Of a stretch of DNA of 64,000 nt, positions 27,401 through 37,739 are shown one piece after another (the first letter of the stretch is position 1; each line of letters opens with the position of its first letter). A program made the translations under genes and the position numbers. Source of the stretch: Neocallimastix lanati (nom. inval.). Its lineage: Eukaryota; Neocallimastigomycota; Neocallimastigomycetes; Neocallimastigales; Neocallimastigaceae. Where the stretch lies: positions 1,211,501 to 1,275,500 of the forward strand of contig JACVTC010000018.1 in assembly GCA_016946835.1 (NCBI GenBank), in the 5' to 3' direction. The notes beneath the pieces are model-generated. The model saw only the letters and a list, made by a program, of their open reading frames with translations, ran no database searches and was not told the DNA's origin.

Positions 27401-30400
27401 GGTTATTATATGAATGCTGGTAATTATGATCAAATAATTGTTTGTCGTCGTACAGATGGTCACTTTGTATGTTCAGAAGAAGAAGCAATTGAATGCTCCT
27501 ACAGTGAAACTGAAGGAACTTGTCAATCAGATAAAGCTCTTGCCCGTAATAGTTATTGTTACTACAGTGTTGAAGAAAAATTAATCGGTAGAATAAGAAA
27601 AATACTCTATATTGAAAACTTTATTAAAGCTGGTGAAGTTGGAAACTGTCTATTTGCAGGTGTAAATGATTATTACTTTATGTATGACGATTCGAAGTTC
27701 TTGGGATATGAAGAACGTACTGATTTAATAAAGGTTAGTCGTAATTCTATAACGACAATATATGAAAAAGATATTGGTTATTATATTATAAATACTAAAG
27801 ATGGTCTTGGTATAACAGAAAATAAAATTAAATTAAAAAAGACACGTCTCTACGAATGTACTTCTGCAGGTTGTGTAGAAAATCGTACCCCAAAAAATAA
27901 TGAAATATATGTAAATAAAGCTTCTTCTGAAAAGTTAGTTCAATTTAAAAAAGAAAATATTTATTCTAATTCAGAATGGAATATTATAAAACATGGTTGT
28001 GAAATTGATGAAAATAATCCAGCAGTTTGTAATTTAGGAACATCAAATGATGAAATTGATGGTAATGAATTAATTTATATTGAAAAGAATGATGAATTAA
28101 CAATTTATGGTCTTCGTATAGGAATTAAAGGAAGAACACCAATTGACTATCATGACAATTTAGAAGGAAAAACTTACTATAAATCTCCATCAGATGATTA
28201 CTTATATTACTTTAATGAAAATATGCAATCATTATCTGCTTTATCTGACAGAGGTTACTATTTCTTGAGTAGAATGACTGACAACGATAACTCTGATAAC
28301 TACAATTTAATTCCTTATCGTCTCACTGTAAACGAAACAGAGTATAATAAAATGATTGTTTATACTTCATACGGTGGTAATGATTATAGTGAAAATATTA
28401 TGGAAAATGGTAAAGGTTATTACTGGAATAGAGCCGATATCGATGGTGAAGGTTTAGCTATGCAATATATGTATGTTCCTCTTAAAGAAAGAATAGAAAT
28501 TCCAGTAAGTACTACTAAAAGAAGTGACAGTAGTGATAAACCCGTTTTCAAAGCTGTTATCAATAAATGTACAAGTACTAAAAAGAATGTATGTGTAAGT
28601 ACTGAAGATCGTAATATCAATATTGGATCTGCTTGTGTAGTTACCGATGGCGCATTCAAAGGTCTTTATCTTGTAACAGATAAAGTTAAAAAGGATTCAT
28701 CAACTGTAAATTGTATGAGATATGATTCCGGTGTCGGTGTAAGCTGTTCATATAGCAATGGTATATGTAAAACTAATAATTCTGGTGTTGTTGTACAAGA
28801 AGGTGGATATTGCGTTTCTGATGAAAATGTAATCTATTATGCTACCAAAAGTATTACTAATAATTCTGATGAGAATAACTGCTATTCAATAAATAGTAAT
28901 ACTTTACGTACATACCAATATGTTAATAATAGAATAGAATTTGCAGGTGAACCTATTTCAAAAAATATTATTAGAGTTGAGGAAACTAGAATTTATCCAT
29001 TCGATGATAATATTGAAACGGAAGATATAGGTTACTATGTATTAGATGAAAATAAAGGAAAATTCACTTCTATTACTCAAAAGTCTACTTCAAATGCATA
29101 TCAATGTCAAATAAAGTCAAAGATTACTGATCTTCAGGAAGAGATAAAATATTATGAGTGTTCTGCATTAACAAATCCAAACCAATTCTATTATTATGAT
29201 AAAGAAAATGATAATGTTCTTTATGTAAGTGGAAATAGATGGAAAGTAGAGACTAATTATGGATATTACTTCTTCAATAAAGATCATTTAGCAGCATCTA
29301 TTAGAACTGTGAATGATTCAGAGGAAAAGGATGATGAATCTGAAATTAGACTAATAAAATCTTCAACTGATGATTACAGTGGTAGTTATATTAATAGTGC
29401 TGCAACAAACCGTGTAATTGTTATTAATTATTCTAGAGGTGATACACCAGATACTAGCACTTACCAATTTGCAGACTATAAGACTTGTGTCTTTAATAAA
29501 GATGGCACTTGTAAATCTGCTAATACCGATACGTTTACTTCTGTTACAATGCAACTACCAAAAAGCTTTATGTAGTAGAAATTATTCAATCTGAAGCCCC
29601 AAGTACAGGTGGTGAACCTATAAGTAAGATAATGTGTAAAACTGGTAGTAGTAGTAAGTACAAATACAGTTTAATCAGTGATACATTGTATCGTCTTGAT
29701 GGTTTAGCTGCACAAGAAATGGAGGAAGGATTTTATATTTTAGATGAAAATTGGGAAGAATTTAGTAGTACTTATCCAGAAAGTGCATATAAAATCATTT
29801 ACTGTGAAGATAAAAAATGTGAAGTTCTCAATTCTGTTTCTACAAATGCTGATGTTGTTATAAATCGTGCTGGAAATTCACAGAATTGGATGAAGTATTA
29901 TCCTGATAGCGTTAAATTTGTTAATATTTACAAGGATGGATTATATGCAATTAATAGAAATGAGCAAATTCCCGCTTCCTCCTCTGATGAAAATACCTAT
30001 TATACCCATCAAACTAGCCATGGAAATGAAGGAAGTTGTGGAATATATGATATATGTATTAATTACGCCGATCCAAAGCGTGAGGTTATGATACATGAAA
30101 ATGCATACTACAGCAACCCAAAGATAACATATAATTCTGATTTAGATTGTATTGAATACGATGGAGAGCATAACCTTGATACAAATAAAAATGTATTCAT
30201 CTATCACGAAGGTTATCTTTACCGTTTAATGCCAAAAAGATTAGAACATGTTAATAATAGTCCGATAACTGGAGGTGGTATTTACGCAATTGTTGATGGT
30301 AAGACCTTTGATAGTTCTGAATGGACTATATTATCTGGTAATGAAATTTGTTATTATGAACCTGGTAATCCATGTAGTACTGATAAGTTGAATACTTACA

Positions 30401-33400
30401 GAAAGTATAAATATGTTCTTAACTATGCAGCCGAATATGAAAATGGAGTTCCAAGTATTTTAGAATATGATTCTGAAAATGATCAATGGCGTACAGTAAA
30501 AGAAGACGGTGTATACTTCTTCTTTGTTGATAATTATTCTATTACAGCGGAAGATCGTCGTATTCAGAAAGCTTATCAAGTAATGGATGGTGTTGTGAAG
30601 GATGTTACAAATATTATAAACTCAAATTATGGTATTTATGTATTTAATGATTTAGTGGTGAAGAGTATCAGTAAATCATGGAAGGATGGACGTACAATAA
30701 TACCAAACGTTGAATTTACCACTAAGCGTAAATGTACTACTTTCGAAATTGATGAAATATTAGACATAGATGATTTCTGTTATGGAGAAGGTGAAGGAAT
30801 ATGTACTGCTAAATTACCTATTACAAATTCTTCAACAGAGAATAATTGTATCTTTAGTGAAGAAATTAAACAATTCTATTTTGTTATGAATGATTCCCTC
30901 TATGTCTTTAATAAGCAATATCTTCAACGTCTTGTTACTACGGGACTCTATGTCATAACTAGTGAAGGAGAAGCTTACACAAGTACAATTGAAGGTGAAG
31001 CTCAGGCATACCTATGTGAAAATGGAAAATGTACTCAAAAGAAAGAACTAAATACAGGATATTACGTAAACTCTGCTAGTATTTCCACTATTGCTGACAT
31101 TCTCTTCTATAATAATGAAAGTAATACATGGGTTAAATCAAAGGATGAAGGTATCTTCTTCTTCAATGGTAAGGGTTATCCAGTATATGCTAATGAAAAA
31201 TTATCTGTTGGTTATGTTGTAAAGAATGAAGGAAATATTATAGATGAGGTTGAAAGTGTGAACGGTATAAAATATCTCAGTAAAAGTAATCCAGAAGAAA
31301 CTATTGTTATGAGTTATACTGGTGGTTGGAAAGCTGAAAAGATTGCTGAATGCTCAATGGATGAAAATGGTAATGTTAAGAGTAAAGCAAAATTAGTTGG
31401 TGGAGACCTTTGTAAAAATGATGAAAATATCATTATGATTACTTCAGTTAAAACGGCAAATACTAGACGTGATGAAGATGTTGTGGAAGAATATAATTAT
31501 TTAGGTGTAAAATCTTCCAGTGGTGAAACAGAAAAGGACGATAAGTATTTCTATCTTGAAGATAGTAAAGCTATTGTAATATTTATTAATGAAAGCGTTC
31601 AACCTGTTTCAATTAATGGAATAGTAATTATTGATGATGCTACCTCTCTTCCATTAGAAAGTGAAAATGCTGTAGCTGCCACTGCTTATGAATGTAAGGA
31701 TTCTGAATGTCTTGTTATTTCTGTAGATAAGTTGGTTACTGACAAATTGTATATTAATGCTATTAATAAGAAATACCCATTGGTAAAATATACTGACAAT
31801 GGTAATTGGAATGTTGAAACAACGATTGGTTATTACTTCTTTGATCAAGATTATGTACCTGTAGTTAATAATAGTATTACTTATGTTGCTTATGAAGTTA
31901 GTGAAGTTAATGGTAATCTTGTTCAAACTGATATTACTGAAATGAGATCTGCTGGTTTCTTCTTTAATAAAGCAAGCAATAACAATTATATAATTAGCAA
32001 TAATGAAAGTTATTGGTCTAAAGGTGAAAAAATATATAATTGTAATATTACTGAAATTGATGAAGGAATGCTTTGTAAATCATTAAAGGAAGATGTATCT
32101 TACAGTGCAGGTCAGTATTGTTATCAAGAAAAATCGAAACAAGTTTATTTATTAACTGGTGATGCTGGTTATGAAAGTGAAACTCCAAATTGTATATATG
32201 GTATAAATGATGAACCAACTTATATAATGTCAAGTAAGTCTGGTGGTATATTGAATGGGGCTATTTTATCCAACAAATTAATAAAATTAAATAATGATGC
32301 TATTACTATCGCCAAGGAAGGATATTACCTTCTTGACCAAGATGGTCATCTCATTACTGATAATAGTGATGAGGGTGTAGAATTGACCATTATTAATTGT
32401 ACTGATAATGGTTGTTCTGAAGAAGGAGATATGGATGATAATGTTATATTCCGTACAAATGAAGGAGGTATCTTTAAATTAGTTGAAGGTAAATTAGTTG
32501 AAGTTATTGATGATGGTTACTACTTCTTTAATAATGATGGAAAAGTTAGCTCCAAATCTTCAGATGAAATATCAGAAATTATTCATGTTGAAAATGGTAA
32601 TATGACTTCGATTGCTTTAGATAGTTTAGCTATTGGAGCCTATGTCAATACAGGTGATGTTAATTCAGTAGCATCTTATGACGGTGATAAATGGATAGTT
32701 GAAGAAGCAAGTTGTAACTACAACAAAGAAACTGCTACTTGTTCAAATGATTCCATTGAACTTAATTTAGGAAGTTACTGTGTTGTTGAAGGTAAATTCT
32801 ATATTATCAATAAGGTAAATGAAGAAAAAGAAGAAAAATATTGTGTTGCAGGTCAAAATAATTCCCCTGTCTTTATTAATAATAAGGATAATAAATTAAT
32901 TAAGGTAATGGAAACTGTAGTGAATTATATCGTTGATGAAGGATACTATGCAATTAATTCAAATAATTCTACTGCTTTGGCATCCGAAAATCCAATAGAA
33001 AGTAAATTCATTCAATGTTCCTATGGTGGAGAATGTGAAGAAGTAGATCCAATGCAAGGTTGTTACTTGAACCGTTCTCCAGAAGACCATAACATTGTTC
33101 AATTCCCAACGGGAAATGTACTTGAAGCTCAAACAATAGATAACAAGTGTACCGTTAAGGATAATGTATGTACAACTAATGATGAATCTAAAGAATTAAG
33201 TGCTGGTGATCTATGTATTGCTGATCGTGCATTATATCTTGTTTCTGATGATGGTCAATGTGTCATGGCCGAAAATAGTGTTGTGACCTACCAAATAATT
33301 AATAATAAGTTATACCGTATTGGACAAGATGCTGTTGTCCAAAAGATGGATGGATATTACTTCTTGAATGGACAAAACAAGGCTATTACTAATAGTAAAG

Positions 33401-34755
33401 ATTATGCTAATCCAGATACAAAAGGTTATATATGTTCAGTAAAAGGTGAATGTTATGAATTAGATCCACAAGGTGTACGATACTTCCCTGATTACATAAC
33501 AATGCAAAATAATAATTATAAAGTAATAAAGTATGATGAATCGAAAAAGACAAAGCGTGATGGTAGTAGTGGTTATGAAATCTTGAAGGAAGAAGGTATT
33601 ATCAAGTTGGATGATGGTAGTTACACTGAATGTGAATTTGGAAATAATGATGAAATTAAATGTGGAAATATAAAGGAAAAAGGAAGTTATAAGACAATAG
33701 ATGATGAAATTATTGTTTGTAATGAAAATAGTGATGGTGAAGTAGAATGCTCTCAAGCTATTGAAGGTGGATACTATGTTATTGATGGAGAATTATTGGA
33801 CTGTGAACCTGTTCAAGATAGTGATAAATTAAAATGTGAAGAAATGGATAAAGAAGGTTACTTCTTATCAAAGGTTGATGAAATTCTTTATGAATGTGTT
33901 GAAAAAGAAGAGAAAGATACAAAGAGTGATGAACCAGATGAAAGTATAAGTAATGACAAACGTGAAGTTCCAGCAGAAGGAAATGAGGTACCAGGAGAAA
34001 GTGGTGAAGTACCAGGAGAAAGTAACGAAGTACCAGAGGAAGGAAATGAAGTACAAAAAGAAGAAAATGAAGTACAAGAAGAAGAAAATGGAATACCTGA
34101 AGAAGGTAACGAAGAAAACAGTAATGAAAGTAATAATTCTACAAATAATACTCCTCCTATTCCATTGGATGTCACTTGTAGTATGGTTAAATGTGAGATT
34201 GATAAAGTTATAAGCTTTGATAATGAAGACGGTTCAGTTGAAATGTATATATGTAAGAAGATAGAAACTGAAGATAATGATAAAGAAGAAACAAAGTGGT
34301 TATCAAATGAGGACTGTGAAAGTGGAAACTTTGTTAAGGATGGTGATTATTACAACTGTGAAGAAGAAAAAGGTAGTATTGATGAAGAAAATATTGAAAA
34401 ACCAAATACTGATCATACTGCTAATACGGACGGAACAACTAGAACTAAAACAATAACTACAGCTAAGGCAACAAGTATTGATGATACAACTATTACTACT
34501 ACTAGTACTACTAATACTGAAAGTCAGTCTAGTACTAATAAAGAAACAACTACGAAAAAGAGTAGTAGTAAAACAACAGTTACTACTACAACATCTAATA
34601 TACCGGCTACTTCTACAACCAAAACAAGTACAAGTTCAAAGGCTACAAGTGCTCCTACTACATCTCCAAGTAGTGCTTCATCGATATTTAGAAAAATACC
34701 ATCATTCACATATTATCTTATACTATTTATATTTACCTATTATATATTTATATAA
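15458..34755 (+). CDS. Giant ScaA-type cellulosome scaffoldin
   Basis: Presumed surface scaffold carrying cohesin-like repeats that bind dockerin-tagged plant cell-wall enzymes. Exon 1 is 15458-17012 and exon 2 is 17481-34755, giving about 6,276 residues. The ATG was chosen because a signal peptide follows at once (hydrophobic GLPILVGLFVGRG, residues 8-20). From there to about 26.2 kb the protein is mainly short GYYxN...LIxCxxxxC modules plus about ten longer C-G-LI...LC modules. From about 26.37 to 33.2 kb a third class dominates (CxxxxxxxxC..., G..C, K.Y...C, eleven copies). Then come four short repeats (33.59-33.90 kb), an acidic EVPGES-like repeat (33.96-34.12 kb), a Ser/Thr-rich stalk (34.41-34.69 kb) and a hydrophobic C-terminus typical of a GPI or membrane anchor. 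The frame changes once at about 29531-29541 with no intron there: probably an assembly indel, otherwise a pseudogene. Codons are A/T-ending. AATAAA follows the stop. Confidence 0.9.
17013..17480 (+). other. Intron, phase 1, in the giant scaffoldin gene
   Basis: 468 nt, donor GTAAGT at 17013, acceptor after a nine-A run plus G at 17480. It splits a Cys codon (T|GT), giving ..CTATSC|SYLHAGL. The alternative acceptor a few bases downstream (CACGCAG) would create an immediate stop, so 17480 is preferred. The Met at 17447 lies inside the intron and is not a start. Confidence 0.8.
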
Positions 34756-35434
34756 ATATAATAAATTATTATAACTCATAGTTTGAAATAATTATAAAAA
34801 AAACAATAGAAATTACTATTTTTAAAATGAATATCATATTTTATATTAAATATTATTATAATTAAAAAATCAAATAATTGAAATATTATAAATGTCATAA
34901 TTAAATATAAAATTAAATAGTTTATTTTTAAATACTTAAAAATATTATAAATATCAATTAAAATTATTATATACCATTAAATTAATATATCCATTAATTT
35001 TGAATTTAAATTTAAAGAAAAATAGTTAATATTTTTATAAAATAAAATAAATTTAATATAATATTTCTATATTAAACTATTAAATAATTTATTAATAGAA
35101 AGACAAATATAAATTTGTAATATATAAATTAAAATAAAAAAAAAAAACATAATTACCATGTTTTATTTATAAATAATTAATAATTTGAAAAAAAAAATAA
35201 ATAATAAAGCAATATAAATTATATGAAATAAAAAAAATGTAAATTATTATAAAATATTAATAAAAGCAAATTAAAAATTAAAATAATTAAAAAAAATACA
35301 AAACGTAGAAATTTAATTGTTTTAATATTTCTAAAAGTAATTATAAAAAAAAAAATAAAATAAAATAATATAGTTGAATATTTATAAATTATAAAATAAT
35401 ATTTTTCAAATAAAAAGGATAAATATTAAATATA
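34756..35434. other. Gene-free AT-rich spacer, 3' flank of the scaffoldin gene
   Basis: Contains AATAAA at about 34758 close to the stop codon, a likely polyadenylation signal. Otherwise featureless A/T DNA. Confidence 0.55.
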
Positions 35435-35632
35435 TTATTTTTATATAAGTAAATTTTTAATTTGTTTATTATTTCTATATAAGTAAATTTTTAATTAGTT
35501 TATTATTTCTATAAAAGTAGAATTTTAATTAGTTTATTATTTCTATAAAAGTAAATTTTTAATATATTCATTATTTCTATAAAAGTAGAATTTTAATTAG
35601 TTTATTATTTCTATATAAGTAAATATTTCTTA
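35435..35632. repeat. 34-bp tandem repeat, about six copies
   Basis: The unit contains TTTATTATTTCTATATAAGT and AAATTTTTAATTAG. The AAGTA(A/G)A core recurs at 35447, 35481, 35515, 35549, 35583 and 35617, exactly 34 bp apart. Copies alternate between TATATAAGTAAATTT and TATAAAAGTAGAATT variants. Confidence 0.9.
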
Positions 35633-36101
35633 TTTTATTATTATTTATTCATATAGTTTTATTATTAATGAAGTTAAACATAACTTTAATTTAATAAATA
35701 CTTTTTTAATAAAACATAATAATAAATATTTTATTTATGAAACATAAATCAAAATGAAATTAATTATTAATTACTATTAAAATTAAAACAAAAATGTTCA
35801 AGTGGAATGTTATTAACTTATAAAACAAATCGAAATTTCAAATTATTGTGAAAATTAATTATTTTTAAAAAATATTTAATATTCGAAAAAGCTTATTTCC
35901 ATAATTTTTTTTATTGATTTAATTTCAATATAATTATTCATATTGAAATAAACTAATAATATAAATTAATATACTCAAAATTCTATTTGAGGAATTTTAT
36001 TAATATTTAATATAGTTTTTTCTATTAAAATCGGTAAAAAAAGTACTAAAATATATATAATGACATACATCTTGTTTAATAGATTTAACTCATCTTATAC
36101 T
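35633..36101. other. Gene-free AT-rich spacer
   Basis: Nothing supported beyond A/T-rich sequence. Confidence 0.5.
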
Positions 36102-36182
36102 ATTATACTTTTTAAACTAAATAAATATTTTAAATACTTTGTTAAAATCAAAGTATTTAAAATATTTATTTATAAGTATAAA
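36102..36182. repeat. Long near-perfect inverted repeat (hairpin)
   Basis: Arms 36118-36141 and 36149-36172 are perfectly complementary over 24 bp around a 7-nt spacer. After a one-sided 7-nt bulge a further 8 bp pair (TTATACTT/AAGTATAA). It could extrude as a cruciform or be a MITE end-to-end remnant; no target duplication was identified. Confidence 0.8.
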
Positions 36183-37739
36183 AAAATAATTATTGTTTGA
36201 TTGTTTAAAAAATAATTAAAATTTATTTATAAAAAATAATATTAAAAATATAATAAATTCATTAAGAATTTTAAAAAAAAAAATATGTAAAGAAAACAAA
36301 TATAAATTATTCATATAAAAATTGTTAACAATAGATTTATATTTAAATAAAATAATAGTCTAAATTAAATTTATGATTTACTCTAGGGCTATTTATTTTA
36401 ATCACTTTATATTTCTTTATATTTATCATGTCATTTTAATATTTTATAAATTTGTTTTCATACAAGTACTAATAAATTTATTTTATTAATAACTATTAAG
36501 GTTTTATTTGCTATATATATCTATTGCTCTTCCCCTTCTTCTTTTTATGCTACTAGTATTATATTTTCAATATTTAAATTTAATTAATTTACTAAATTAA
36601 ATTATTTAACTTTATTAATAATTTTTTTATTGCTTGGTTAAATTTAAATTATTAAATAATATTTTTATTTTTATTATAAACAGTCTGATTCTCCTCACAG
36701 AATCTATAAATATAATTCTCATAATTTGAACCTTTCTGTATTTTCTAAGGAGAGCTTAGTGTGTATTATACTATTAATTTTAAAGATATCATTTCTTTAT
36801 TATATTGTTTCATATTTAAATAGTGATCATTTTACTCCATATTGTATACATTATTCTAAAATTTAACTACTGAAGTTATTTTTATTTTTATTCGTTATTA
36901 CATTTATTTTTTTTATAATTAACTAATTTTTGTCTTTTTTTTTAATTTATCCTATTTTTTATTTTAATTCATTTTTGGTGTATATTTTATTTTTTTTTTA
37001 AATTATATTATGTATTTTTTATTAAATATGATACATAAAAATATTATTAATTATTTAATAAAGCAAAATATATTACCTTTCTAATCTAAATAAAAAAAAT
37101 TTTATTATTATTTTTTTTTTAAGTTTATAAATTTAACAGTAAATTTCGCTGTTCAATATTTATTACTTTTCTTGTCAAATGTCATATTAAATTTATTATT
37201 TAAATATATATTTTTTTTAATTAAATTAACTATTTTCAAAATTATATTATTATAATAATTAAAATATCCTACTTTAAAAAAATTTTTGTAGTTAAATTCT
37301 TACACTTTTAATTTAAATTTTCAATTGTTTTATTTTAATTTTATAATACCAAGTTAAATGTTATTAATAAGAATTTTAATATTGTTTTTAATATATATTT
37401 TAATAGATAACTTTTGTTTTATTGTATAAAAATTATTAATAAAAATTTAAAAATAAAAAATTAAATGAAAAATTTGTTTTGTAGCATTTATAAAATTAAG
37501 ATAAAAAAGTTATTAATTAAAATTTAAAACTAATAATAATAATAAAATTTAAATTACCTTGAACTCTTAAAAGAATTTATAAAAATTATTAAAATAAAAT
37601 AAAATAGTAAATCGTTGATTAATAATTTTATCAATATCAAACTTATGTAAATTTTATGTTATTAAATATTAATATCAATCTCTTTAAAAATTAGCTTATC
37701 TTGAATAAGGAATATAAAAAGAGCTAATTTGATGAATTT
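36183..37739. other. Gene-free AT-rich spacer
   Basis: A/T-rich. Slightly less biased patches at 36520-36560 and 36680-36780 show no open frame or RNA fold that can be named. Confidence 0.5.

Noticed and set aside
29632-34755. Met at 29632 as start of a separate 1,707-residue gene
   Set aside because: Module sequence continues in the same frame upstream of this Met to about 29539, so it is the second part of the giant scaffoldin.
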